A stretch of DNA of 64,000 nucleotides from Botryococcus braunii. Taxonomy: Eukaryota > Chlorophyta > Trebouxiophyceae. Location: the NCBI GenBank assembly GCA_002005505.1, contig MVGU01001296.1, positions 62,001-126,000 of the forward strand. Direction: 5' to 3'. Below the pieces are notes generated by a model. That model did not search any database, was not told the DNA's origin, and saw only the letters and a program-made list of their open reading frames with translations. Shown piece by piece: positions 23,923-34,327 of the stretch; positions within the stretch are counted from its first letter, which is position 1, and the number at the start of each line of letters is the position of its first letter. The position numbers were made by a program, and so were the translations under genes.

Positions 23923-25302
23923 TGTGAAAGGTTATGGGCAGAGAGAACACCTGTAAGTCCGCAAAAGGATTTGTCAATGCACTGTAGAGGTTTCGTCAGT
24001 CAGACCTCGACACACCCTTTGCGCGCGACTGATACAGGTTCGAAAGGAGCGCCTTCCCTTGCGGCAACCAAAAAGCAAGTGCGACTGTCTCAAACACAAA
24101 TCAATTATGCAATAGCAAGCTTCAACTTGTAGCAAACAGACAGGACTTCCATTCCGTGGCACAGGATTCGGCCAACCAACGAATCGATTACATGGGACAA
24201 TATTACTGCTTGCCCTACTGGCACAATCTCATATACGCATAAATTACTTCTCACATCAGCTGGTTTTATAGCATCGTCTCAAACATGTTCTGTGCCGGAC
24301 CTGAGTCCGGCACACTCGTTCCCTTGACGACCTAACAGCACAGCTTTGCGACAGTCAGCGAAATATCTAACCAAATAGGAATTATCTCATTAAATCACAA
24401 CTACATCAATACCTGTAAGTCCGCAAAAGGATTTGTCAATGCACTGTAGAGGTTTCGTCAGTCAGACCTCGACACACCTATTGCCCCAAGCATTACGATT
24501 TAGCCAGAGCAATGAGCAACATTGCAAATGCAGTGGTTATCAAATACATCATGCTATTCTATCATCTGTCAAAGTGCCAACGTACCCTTTGCGCGCGACT
24601 GATACAGGTTCGACAGGAGCGCCTTCCCTTGCGGCAACCAAAAAGCAAGTGCGACTGTCTCAAACACAAATCAAATATGCAATAGCAAGCTTCAACTTGT
24701 AGCAAACAGACAGGACTTCCATTCCGTGGCACAGGATTCGGCCAACCAACGAATGACGAGTGTGTCGCCTCCAGCAGTTAAATACCTGACCGTGTTTGGC
24801 GCCCAAGGGACTCGATAAAAGTCGAGTCCCTGAAAGCTTCTCATTCCAAAAAGTCCCTAATTGGTAATCCAATACGGATGATGTGTCCTAGACAAAATAC
24901 CTAAAGGTCCCATTTTCTGTACCTAATTAAACACACTGATGTGGCCGCCTAAGAATTAGTTTGACTGACCTCGAAGACGTATTCGAGGTCCCAAAAAAAC
25001 AAGTTCCACTGAGTGCCACGATGCTGTGTGAGTCAATGCAAAGTTGTCCAAACCTCTATGTGAAGTTACGTGAGGAAGACTGAGGTCTGTCAAGGAATTA
25101 TGTCGCTTCACAGCCAAGTTCCTAGGACTAGCTGGAAGAAGTATGCAGTAGTTTGCACCTAAGGCCCAACAGTGTTGTGCCGTCCAGGGCAGCCTGGCAT
25201 GCACGACTGTTTTGCCTAGGATGAGTCAGAAGAATACCTCTGAATAAGTCCAACAGTAATGCTCCCTAAGTAATTACCTGATCTAGGTCATTACCTACAA
25301 CA
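23923..25302 (-). repeat. Copia-A LTR (arm A6, 1380 bp)
   Basis: Mirror image of arm A5 with few differences, for example AGTGTTGG versus ACTGTTGG near the U3 end. Its U3 terminus CCTACAACA abuts the right copy of the 224-bp Copia-B repeat. Confidence 0.92.
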
Positions 25303-25526
25303 ATAAGGCACCAAATTCTCCTACTTCAAATGCTGTAGAGAAAGGTGCTAATCAAGGTGGTGGTGGGCAGAGTGGTAAAACAGCCTTCCAACAGATAGGG
25401 AGGCCTTTACCATTTTGCAGGTACTGCAAGCAGGATGGACACAGCATAGAGACCTGCCCAAAGTTGGAGGGGAAGAGAGTTAGCTTTGCTTCTCCACCAA
25501 AGCAGAGCCACTGCACACAGTTATAT
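25303..25526 (+). repeat. 224-bp direct repeat, right copy
   Basis: Partner of 22079-22302. This copy remains fused in frame to protease, so it is the functional continuation of Copia-B Gag-Pol. Confidence 0.9.
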
Positions 25527-28500
25527 ACAGTTTGCTCTGAACCCTCTATTTCTGGTTGGCTGATAGATTCTGGTTCAACAGATCATATTTCCCCTGACTG
25601 TGAGAATATGATGAATTATGTCAAGTATGATAAACCAGATATCCTGATAGTAGCAAATGGTGGTAGGGAGGAAATCATTGGTGAGGGTACTGTGCAGGTC
25701 TTCCTGGAAACAGGAAACTCTCTTTACCTGTACAATGTTAAACATGTACCCTCAGCTAAAAAGCGTTTATTGTCTGTAGGGAAGGCCTATCATGATGGGT
25801 TAGATGTTCATATAAATGGCATTCACTGTCACCTTACAGATTCAAATGGTGATCTTGTGGGCATTGCTGAACATGTATACCCTTATCAGTGGCTCACAGA
25901 CCTTTCTATACAAAACAGTGTTCCCCTACCAGTGTCAAATGAAAAGACACAGTGCAACCATACAAAGGTGGATGTAGATCTGGTAAACATATGGCATCAG
26001 CGTTTTGGTCATCTCTCTGCTCAAAACTTGCAAAGGTTGAGCAGGGAGAAAATGGTAGAAGGCTTAAAACTCCCATCAGGTGACCTATCCAAGTGCATTG
26101 GTGATCAAGGTACTTGCGATGCCTGTATGCATGGGAGGCAGACAGCCTCACCATTTAAATCAACCCAAAATACTTGTTCAAAACCTCTTGAAGTCATTCA
26201 CATGGACCTTATGGGCCCCATAGATCCTGAAACTCCTGAAGGATACAAGTATGCCCTTGTCATTTTGGATGAGTTCACAGAGTACTCATTTGTTGTTCTG
26301 ATTAAATCTAAGAGTGATGCAGCAAAAGAAGCTACATACATTCTCACAGCTTTGCAAAACCAGCAAGACTGTAAGGTACAATTTATCAGAACAGATAATG
26401 GTACTGAGTTCAATGGGTTGTTCAAATTCTGTAGGGAGCATGGGGCAGTTCACCAGAAGATTGCCCCATATGCACATCAGCAGAATGGGAAAATAGAGAG
26501 GCTCAACCGTACGCTACAGGAGAAAGCAAGGTGTTTGCTAGCTGCCTCAGGTTTATCATGTGAAAACTGGGGTGAAGCTCTTCTTACTTCAAATTATGTT
26601 AGAAATATGTCTCCTGTTAAGCACTTGAGCAAAACCCCATTTGAAATGATGCATGGAAAGGCTCCCAATGTTTCACATCTCAGAATCTTTGGCTCCAAAT
26701 GTTTTCTCCTTCTTCCTAAGTCAAAGAGGGGAGGGAAATTTGAGCCTGTCAGTGCTGAGGGTATCTTTGTAGGTTATGATGGCCTTAGCAAGAACTACAA
26801 AGTTCTTGTTGATGGAAAGATTGATGTTTACTGCAGAGAATATGTCAAATTCTCTGAACATGCTGTTCATGATCTGCCTGAAGCATTGGCTGAAGACGAT
26901 GAGGATGACACTTGCCCATCACTAGTGACTGTCTCTGATTCTGACTCAGAAGATGGTCATTCTGATGATGGTGATAACACTGAGCAAATGCCTGATGTCT
27001 CTTCTGCATTAGATATCCCAGAAATTAGCTTAGAGCTAGATCAGGGTACTACACTAGTTAGTGCTGGAGAGCAAACGGGAAAGGATCAGGACCACTTTGG
27101 TCTTGATCCTAGTGGGACTAAGCATGGTAAAAGTGCAGCCGCGGGAAGTACGGACGCTTTGGATCCAGAACCCTGTTACACAAGTGCTGCAAGTCCGCGC
27201 CCACTTAAGGGTGTTCCACAAGCGACTATCCATGAAATGAGTGGGGGGAGTGTCCCAGACCCCCAATTAGAACCTGGAGTAGACCAGGATGTGGTCCCTA
27301 AGCCTCCAGCAGGTGGTTTCAGCAGTAAATATCCAGTTAGGAATAGGAAAAATGCAGAAACACATCCCTGGTGGTCTGGTGCACACACTACAGAAACCCA
27401 AACCTCTTTCCTTGGATATGTTCAAGCCCAAAAAGACACAATATATGTTGAACCTGTCACTTACTTTCAAGCTATCAACTCTCCTGAAGCTGAAAAATGG
27501 TTGGATGCCATGAAAGATGAAATGCAGTCTCTCTCTGCTCTTGGCACCTTGACATATGTGGAAGTTTCAGATGCACAACGCAAAAAGGCCCTCCCTGTCA
27601 AATGGGTCTACAAAATAAAGCTCACTGAAACAGGGGAGGTGGATAGATTTAAAGCAAGACTGGTAGCAAAGGGTTTCAAACAGATATATGGCATAGATTA
27701 CACTGAAGTCTATGCCCCTGTGTCTAAACATACCACACTAAGGTACCTGTTGGCGAAGGCTGTGAACAGGGACATGCATGTGCATCAGATGGATGTCAGC
27801 ACAGCCTTCCGACATGGGAAATTAGCAGAGGAAATTTATGTGCAGCAACCAGAGGGTTTCCATGTAGGTGGACCCAATACTGTTTGCAAGCTGCACAAGG
27901 CCCTCTATGGGCTCAAGCAGGCGCCCAAGGCTTGGTATGACACTATCAGTCATGTCCTTGTGAGTTCAGGTTTTACTATCTCAGATGCTGATCCATCCCT
28001 ATTCATCCTGAACAAGTCAGAGGGGTCTGTAGTCTATCTTCTGCTGTATGTTGATGACATACTATTACTATCACAGAGCATGTCTGTCATAACAGAAGTC
28101 AAATCACTTTTGTCCAGTCATTTCAGCATAAAGGACTTAGGGGAGGCAAAACACTTTCTAGGCATGCAAATAAAACAAGAGAGAGATGCAAATGGTGCTT
28201 TGTTGTCAATTACACTCTCAAATGAGAAATTGATCAGTGACATGCTTGAGAGTTTCGATTTAAAAGGGGACAAGCCCAAATCTACTCCCCTCGATAGATC
28301 AATGAAACTTAAAAAGGGAGAAGGCAAACCACTTCCCCAAAACAACAGATATAGGGAATTGGTTGGGGGTGTTCTTTACTTGCCAAACACTACCAGACCA
28401 GACATTTCCTACTCTGCTTCTCTCCTAGCAAGATTCTCAAACTCCCCGACTTCTATTCACTGGGGGGCTGGGATTCATCTGCTCCAATATCTGTCGGGGA

Positions 28501-28555
28501 CCAAGGAGTTAGGTCTCAAATGGGAAAGGAGCAAGGGAGGGATCATAGGATATGT
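25303..28555 (+). CDS. gag-pol: Copia-B gag-pol, zinc knuckle to start of RNase H; interrupted by Gypsy-E
   Basis: The frame is open from 25305 and has no start of its own. It begins with a repeated zinc knuckle, then protease (WLIDSGSTDH, Asp at 25566) and the integrase zinc motif (HQRFGHLS near 25995, CDACMHG). Integrase D, D, E follow (MDLMGP near 26203, RTDNGTEF near 26389, GKIERLNRT near 26488), then an acidic Ser/Asp linker, and RT (KARLVAKGF near 27650, YGLKQAPKAWY near 27907, YVDD near 28047). It is cut in the RNase H domain after IIGYV, where Gypsy-E starts at 28556. The TATGT target duplication lets the frame resume at 35069. Confidence 0.92.
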
Positions 28556-28796
28556 TGTAACAGGGGTTCAACGATCGGGTGAACCTCGTGACGCATAACG
28601 GCGTTACACGTGCAGTAGCGCACCGGTGGTGCTGCTGTGCGGAGAGAGATTGGACAAGATAGAGAGGTGTTAGGATAGTCTAGGCACCTAAAGGCTTGGG
28701 TTTAGAGTTATAGAGACCTTGGGCGAGAGGTGGAGCCCCATTATGTAAGGTTCGTGGCAGTCGGGGTTTGGGACCTTTGCCGATCGGTCCGTGACA
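28556..28796 (+). repeat. Gypsy-E 5' LTR (241 bp)
   Basis: It starts TGTAACAGGGG and ends CCGTGACA. It is short for a Gypsy LTR and shows no internal module duplication. Confidence 0.95.
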
Positions 28797-28829
28797 GTGG
28801 TATCGGCGAGAGGGGCTTAGGCCCCTTTC
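28797..28829 (+). other. Gypsy-E PBS and leader hairpin
   Basis: TGGTATCGGCGA begins at 28798, one base after the LTR. It is the same 12 nt as the Copia-B PBS and matches a tRNA 3' end ...TCGCCGATACCA. A stem-loop AGGGGC-TTAG-GCCCCT follows at once. Confidence 0.7.
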
Positions 28830-30251
28830 GTGAGCCGACTGAGTCTAGAAAGGTATATTTATTTATGTAATTTAATAGAAGAGGAATTTGCCGCTTGGGA
28901 GTTAGATTTAGCGAGGAGACGTCGTGAAGTCTCACAGGGCCCCCAACTCGACGATCCCTCTCGTTCCGTACAATCTGATGCCTCAATAACTTCAGAAATG
29001 GCGCGGAGAGAACTTGATGATTTACGTGCGCAGCTGGATGAGTCCCGAGAGCGGGAAGACGCGCTCCAAACTCAGATCGACGAACTCCGTGCGGAACAAG
29101 AGGCACGACCCACTCCCGTAATTCGTACGCATATGCCTGACAAATTTGAGGGCCGAAAGGATGATTTGGAGCAATTTTTAGAGGATGTGCGTTCGTATTG
29201 TGTGCTTACTAATCTCCCACTTGACAAGCGAGTGGATTACGCGGTGCGGTGCCTGGGGAAGTCCGTGAAAAAGGTATGGCTGGCTAAGAAAGCCAATTAC
29301 CTTAGAACAAACCCAGGTACAGCCCTGACTCTTGAAATCTTTGGACAACTTCTGGGCAGTGTCTATGACAATAGTGATAAAATCACCAAGGCAAGGGACA
29401 AGTTGGATGGGGTTTTTCAGGGTTCTGATACCCTAGAACGTTATGTCGAAAGGTTCACAACACTGCTTTCAGAGGTGGAAGTGGGGGGAGAGCTGTCTGG
29501 GGGGGAGAAAATTCATCGCTTTAGAAAGGGGTTGCGCGACGACTTAAAAAAGGTGGCTGTCCTTGACCCCACCACTGGGGCTCCTTACCAAGACATAGAT
29601 GCATTGATCAGTGCACTAACAAAGTATGATGCTGCCGTGGGAGGCACGGCGCAGGGGAAAAGACAACGTCTTGGGGGCCCTAGTGTGGCAGCCACCACTG
29701 CCGTCGAATATGCCTACCCCACAGCCACCCCGGACGGGACATGGACAGGATACAACTATGGCTATGGTTATCAACAAGCCCCAACGTATGCTGCGGCTCC
29801 CATGGCCATGGCCCCAGTCTACCCTCAAGCAGGTCCATTAGCCTCCATGGCAGGTGGGCCTTCCCTGTATCCCCGTAGGGATGGGGTACCACCCTCAATG
29901 CGGGTAGATCGCCGCACTGGGTTCAACCCCGAGAGGCAGTGTTTCTCGTGTCAGAGCATGGGTCATGAGGCGTGGGTGTGCCCTTTCAAACAAATGGCTG
30001 AACACCCTGAGATCCCCCTCACTGCTTTTCAGTTGCACATTGCTCAACAGATTGTGAGGGACCGGCGGGCTCGGGGAGTTCCACTTCCTGTCATCCCTGC
30101 ACAGTTTGCAGAGATGGTGAATAGGGGCCAAGCATATGGTGGGGTGGGAACGGGCGGGACTGGACCAGCTGGTAGGACTGGGCGCGGGCGCGGACGAGGC
30201 CGGGGACGAGGACGGGGCTACGGAAGAGGGCGGGGACGGGCTAGAACATGA
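28830..30251 (+). CDS. gag: Gypsy-E Gag
   Basis: The frame is open from 28830 (GTG). The first in-frame ATG is at 28998 (MARRELDDLRAQ), which is the likelier eukaryotic start unless initiation is non-AUG. The N-terminal stretch is a charged coiled coil (REREDALQTQIDELRAEQ). It is followed by the Retrotrans_gag core (MPDKFEGRKDDLEQFLEDVR to about residue 270) and a CCHC knuckle C-X2-C-X4-H-X4-C at residues about 371-384 (from 29940). The tail is made of Arg-Gly repeats, an RG-rich RNA-binding end. The TGA at 30249-30251 overlaps the pol ATG as ATGA. Confidence 0.9.
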   Translation: MSRLSLERYIYLCNLIEEEFAAWELDLARRRREVSQGPQLDDPSRSVQSDASITSEMARRELDDLRAQLDESREREDALQTQIDELRAEQEARPTPVIRTHMPDKFEGRKDDLEQFLEDVRSYCVLTNLPLDKRVDYAVRCLGKSVKKVWLAKKANYLRTNPGTALTLEIFGQLLGSVYDNSDKITKARDKLDGVFQGSDTLERYVERFTTLLSEVEVGGELSGGEKIHRFRKGLRDDLKKVAVLDPTTGAPYQDIDALISALTKYDAAVGGTAQGKRQRLGGPSVAATTAVEYAYPTATPDGTWTGYNYGYGYQQAPTYAAAPMAMAPVYPQAGPLASMAGGPSLYPRRDGVPPSMRVDRRTGFNPERQCFSCQSMGHEAWVCPFKQMAEHPEIPLTAFQLHIAQQIVRDRRARGVPLPVIPAQFAEMVNRGQAYGGVGTGGTGPAGRTGRGRGRGRGRGRGYGRGRGRART

Positions 30252-33200
30252 ACATGGAACAATACCTCACCACATTTTCTCCTTATCCTAATTTTTATTC
30301 TTCTTTAAAACAGCAAGCGGGACAGCTTTTAGATTGTTTATTTTCTTGTAGCACTTCTTTGGAAGTTCAGCCCGATGGTACACACTTACCACAGTTTGTT
30401 GTTGTTAAACGGGGGGAAGTTGAACAAACATTATCACGCTTTCGGCAAGACCAACTTGGGACACCTCAAATGCATGCTTGCTTTGTCTTAGGGGCAAAAG
30501 TTGCCAAAAGTGCGACCATTTTTCCCTTTTTGAAGGGCATGCGTGTGCTCCTGCAAGGGAAAAAAGATAGGAATATTCCCTATTCCTATGTCGTTTACTA
30601 TGCACCTCCCCAACATTGCATATCATTTTGTCAGGCCCTAGCACATCCAGACCTTGCCTTCATCTTCAATATCAGGTGTGGGGGGGTCAGTGGAGTCGCT
30701 CTGATAGATACCGGGGCAACCCACACATTTGTGCGCAGGTCTTTTGTGAACACCTTAGGCCTTCGGCCGGTGAACACTCCGGTGTCTGTCCAATTGGCAG
30801 ATGGCCAAACAATGACCTCTGCCGGCACTGTTTCTTTAAGGTTGCATTTGTCAAGAACTTACGTTGAACAAAGGAAATTCATAGTCTGTGACAGGCTCTT
30901 GGATGGTATAGATGTCATTTTAGGAAATGATTTCTTGAAAGACCGGGGCGCATTCATAGACTACGCGCAAAATGCCTTGCATTTGAAGCCGGCACACTTC
31001 CCTCACTACATAACTCTCCGAAATAATGCGATTGTGCCCGAGACAAGCCTAATAAATCATACTAAGATTATTTCAGCAATAAGTGCAAACAGGGCTTTAC
31101 GGAAGGGTGCTCAAATGTTTTGGGGAGTCGTGCGAGAGGAGACAAAGGAGGGGACAATGGGGAATGGAAGGGACCAGTCATGGGAGGAGATTGTATTGGG
31201 GAAAGTGGCCTCGGCTACCATGAAAGAAGAACCTCCCCCATGGGATACAGATGAAGCCACCGACCTTAACCTAAACTCTCGGGATGCAATTGGTAGTATG
31301 ACTGGCAAACCAAAGGAGCTGCGAGAACTTCTGTTGCAGTTTCTAGATGTTTTCCCAGATAAGCTGCCAGAGTTGCCACCAGATAGGGGCGTAGCTCACA
31401 CTATACCAATGGAACCAGGCCATGTACCCCCGTGCCGACCCACCTATAGGCTTGCTGAACCTGAAGTCAAAGAATGTAGGCGGCACGTCGAAGAACTCTT
31501 AACCCAAGGGTTCATTAGGCCTAGTTCCTCTCCTTATGGCAGCCCAATTCTGTTTGTTAGAAAAAAGGATGGTTCTTTCCGTATGGTCATCGACTATCGA
31601 GCGGTCAATAATCTCACAAGGAAAGACAAATATCCATTACCAAGAATTGACGATTTGCTAGATAAACTACAAGGCTCACGATATTTCAGTTCGTTTGACC
31701 TGTTGTCGGGTTACCACCAAGTACGACTGCATGAGGCGGATGTACCCAAAACAGCATTTAGGACACCTTTTGGGTCCTATGAGTTTTTGGTTATGCCCTT
31801 TGGGCTAACGAATGCTCCGTCAACTTTTCAAAGGTTGATGAATTCAATATTTCACGACTTTATTCGTGAAGGCTTCGTCGTTGTTTATCTAGATGACTTG
31901 TTAATCCACAGTCAATCCTTAGAGGATCATTACCAACATTTGGCACGTGTGCTCGAGCGGCTCCGGGAACAGAAACTGTATGCTAAGTTATCCAAATGTG
32001 ACTTCCTAACGTCAGAGTTGTGTTACTTGGGACATGTTGTTGGACGGGACGGGCTGAAAGTGGATCCGGCTAAAGTTAAAGCTATCAAGGACTGGCCAAC
32101 TCCCACTACGGCGACGCACGTACGGCAATTTCTGGGGCTAGCCAACTACTTCCGCAAGTTTGTCAAAAACTATAGTACGATAGCTGCCCCACTTACCCAT
32201 CTAACTGGCAAGACTCCATGGATTTGGGGCAACACCGAGCAACATTCTTTTGATAGTCTCAAAAATGCCTTAGTCAATGCTCCCACCTTGGTATTGCCAA
32301 ATCCACAAAAGCCGTACCGTGTCGTTACCGATGCTAGTGACATAGGAGTTGGTGCAGTTTTATTACAAGACCAAAAGCCGGTCGCTTATTTCAGTAAAAA
32401 ATTCAATTCAGCTGAGACGCGATATAGCACAACTGAAAAAGAACTTTTAGGAGTCTTATATGCTTTGAAAGAGTGGCGCTGCTATGTCCTAGGCACCTCA
32501 TTTGTTGTTGTCACTGACCATAAGGCTAACAGCTTTTTACAAACCCAATCTCTCCTTTCACCCAGAAGGGCGCGGTGGGAATATCTGCAACAATTTGACA
32601 TTAAGTGGGAATGGTCACCTGGGGTTGGCAACCCAGCAGACCCACTTTCAAGATGTCCTAACCTGGCCGTGGCCAACGTGTCGGGTGAACATCTGGGGGA
32701 GCACTCTCTCCTTGTCGAAGCGGATATGATGGGGGCAGGGGAGGCTGCAGACTCTCACTCCCTACCCTCGCAACTGGAAGGAATGGAAGCATGGGTGCGG
32801 GTTCTCAAGGATGCTTATTTAGTTGATGGATGGCTCTCGCGTAAACAAAACCGTCGGAAATTGGCCCACCGGAACGGGTTCTGGTATAAAAACTCGCGTT
32901 TGTATGTGCCCTCGCATTACGTTTCAGTGGACGGGGCGGAAAGGAACCTCCGTAGGGAAATACTTGAAAACCTTCATGGACCCCCAATAGTGGGTCACCA
33001 AGGGCGGGACAGGACAATCGAGCTGGTCGCCAGATCTTGGTGGTGGCCAGGGGTAAATGCAGATGTAACCGACTATGTAGCGCATTGCGACTCGTGCCAA
33101 AGAGTAAAACCTTTTTCAGGCTTACCTGTAGGGTTGTTACACCCCTTAGAAATCCCTTCTCGAAAATGGGAGTCCATGTCCATGGATCTCATCACGGGAT

Positions 33201-34327
33201 TACCTAAGACCAAATCTGGGTGCAATGCAATTTGGGTTGGGGTTGATAGATTATCTAAATTTGCCCATTTTGCGCCGACGTCACAGGAGGCCGACGCCGC
33301 TGACATTGCCCAACTATTGCGCACGCGTGTCTTCACTTTACATGGCTTTCCCCGTGAGATAGTTTCAGATAGAGACCCACGTTGGGTGGGCAAGTTCTGT
33401 CAAGAGTTGTTTAGGCTCACGGGGTGCCGGTCCGCCTTGTCTACTGCTTTCCACCCCCAGAGCGACGGCCAGACTGAACGCATCAACAGAATCTTGGAAG
33501 ATTACCTTCGGCACTATGTGGGGGGGAGACAGACTGATTGGGATAAGCATTTGTGTGAGGCCGAGTTTGCATATAATAACACTTACAATCAATCTATCAA
33601 TACTACTCCGTTTCGCTTAACTTTTGGGCAGGACCCTGTGATCCCTTTTCAAGAAATCTATGATGCACCTGTTCTTGGTCGTGGTATCGAGCAAGAATAT
33701 GTTCCAGCTGCGGCTGAGTTTGTCAGACGTATGCGGTGGGACTTAGAACGGGCCAGGACTTGCCTTAAGGCAGCCCAAGAAAGACAGAAGGCGTACGCCG
33801 ATAAAAGGCGGCGGGACCTACCAGGCTTTGAAGTAGGTCAACAAGTCCTGCTTTCGTCAAAGAATATTAAGTTCAAACATTCCCGGACTAAGAAATTGTT
33901 GCCAAGGTACATTGGCCCCTTTCCGGTCACCCGGGTTATTTCCCCGGTAGCATACAAGTTGCTGCTACCTACGCATATGCGCATGCACGACGTATTCCAT
34001 GTTTCCCTTCTCAAACCGTATAAAACTGACGGAAGCGTGCAACCCCCACCTCCTCCTGAAATCATAGATGGTGAGCTAGGATATGAGGTGGAGGCAGTGC
34101 TTGCACATAGAGAGCGGAAACTTAGGGGCAAGAAAGTAGTGCGCGAGTATCTTATTAAGTGGTCCGGCTATGAGAGCATCCATAATACCTGGGAACCTGA
34201 GGAAAACTTAGTGCATTCTCGAGAGGCGGTACAGCAGTACTGGAGTCTAACCACGGGGCGTGGGTCGGAAGCTAAACGGACAGGAACGGAAGCTACATCT
34301 CAACGCAAGCGTGCTAGGCGTGCTTGA
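30248..34327 (+). CDS. pol: Gypsy-E Pol: PR-RT-RNase H-IN-chromodomain (1359 aa)
   Basis: The ATG at 30248 overlaps the gag stop in the -1 frame. About 150 N-terminal residues are unassigned. Then come retropepsin (DTGATH, Asp at residue 154), RT (FRMVIDYRAVN near 440, YLDD at 547-550), RNase H (VTDASDIG, Asp at about 695) and the H2C2 integrase zinc finger (HQGRD near 917, CDSCQ near 948). Integrase D, D, E are MDLITGLP near 979, SDRDPRW near 1041 and GQTERINR near 1077. A chromodomain spans residues about 1281-1322 (VEAVLAHRERK ... YLIKWSGYESIHNTWEPEENL pattern). This places it in the chromoviruses, whose chromodomain directs integration to marked chromatin. All catalytic residues are present. 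Confidence 0.95.
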   Translation: MNMEQYLTTFSPYPNFYSSLKQQAGQLLDCLFSCSTSLEVQPDGTHLPQFVVVKRGEVEQTLSRFRQDQLGTPQMHACFVLGAKVAKSATIFPFLKGMRVLLQGKKDRNIPYSYVVYYAPPQHCISFCQALAHPDLAFIFNIRCGGVSGVALIDTGATHTFVRRSFVNTLGLRPVNTPVSVQLADGQTMTSAGTVSLRLHLSRTYVEQRKFIVCDRLLDGIDVILGNDFLKDRGAFIDYAQNALHLKPAHFPHYITLRNNAIVPETSLINHTKIISAISANRALRKGAQMFWGVVREETKEGTMGNGRDQSWEEIVLGKVASATMKEEPPPWDTDEATDLNLNSRDAIGSMTGKPKELRELLLQFLDVFPDKLPELPPDRGVAHTIPMEPGHVPPCRPTYRLAEPEVKECRRHVEELLTQGFIRPSSSPYGSPILFVRKKDGSFRMVIDYRAVNNLTRKDKYPLPRIDDLLDKLQGSRYFSSFDLLSGYHQVRLHEADVPKTAFRTPFGSYEFLVMPFGLTNAPSTFQRLMNSIFHDFIREGFVVVYLDDLLIHSQSLEDHYQHLARVLERLREQKLYAKLSKCDFLTSELCYLGHVVGRDGLKVDPAKVKAIKDWPTPTTATHVRQFLGLANYFRKFVKNYSTIAAPLTHLTGKTPWIWGNTEQHSFDSLKNALVNAPTLVLPNPQKPYRVVTDASDIGVGAVLLQDQKPVAYFSKKFNSAETRYSTTEKELLGVLYALKEWRCYVLGTSFVVVTDHKANSFLQTQSLLSPRRARWEYLQQFDIKWEWSPGVGNPADPLSRCPNLAVANVSGEHLGEHSLLVEADMMGAGEAADSHSLPSQLEGMEAWVRVLKDAYLVDGWLSRKQNRRKLAHRNGFWYKNSRLYVPSHYVSVDGAERNLRREILENLHGPPIVGHQGRDRTIELVARSWWWPGVNADVTDYVAHCDSCQRVKPFSGLPVGLLHPLEIPSRKWESMSMDLITGLPKTKSGCNAIWVGVDRLSKFAHFAPTSQEADAADIAQLLRTRVFTLHGFPREIVSDRDPRWVGKFCQELFRLTGCRSALSTAFHPQSDGQTERINRILEDYLRHYVGGRQTDWDKHLCEAEFAYNNTYNQSINTTPFRLTFGQDPVIPFQEIYDAPVLGRGIEQEYVPAAAEFVRRMRWDLERARTCLKAAQERQKAYADKRRRDLPGFEVGQQVLLSSKNIKFKHSRTKKLLPRYIGPFPVTRVISPVAYKLLLPTHMRMHDVFHVSLLKPYKTDGSVQPPPPPEIIDGELGYEVEAVLAHRERKLRGKKVVREYLIKWSGYESIHNTWEPEENLVHSREAVQQYWSLTTGRGSEAKRTGTEATSQRKRARRA

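Larger units (their letters stand above)
22303..25302. mobile_element. Palindromic Copia-A product: two inverted LTRs around a 241-bp leader/gag stub
   Basis: A plus-strand Copia-A LTR (22303-23681) is followed by PBS, leader and 30 Gag codons (23682-23922). A minus-strand Copia-A LTR (23923-25302) follows at once, whose U5 terminus is fused to the Gag stub. Both outer ends are U3 termini (TGTTGTAGG ... CCTACAACA). Both arms carry the same private change in the central palindrome (22616-22639 against its mirror near 24974) and the same GGGACTTTTTGG variant. They therefore come from one molecule rather than two insertions. This is the structure expected of LTR-retrotransposon autointegration. 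Confidence 0.85.

Noticed and set aside
22303..25302. A foldback DNA transposon with long terminal inverted repeats
   Set aside because: The arms are complete Copia-A LTRs with PBS and Gag start between them, and no transposase or TIR-type terminus is seen.
30248..34327. An env-like gene or retrovirus in Gypsy-E
   Set aside because: Pol ends with a chromodomain and no ORF with signal peptide or membrane segment follows.
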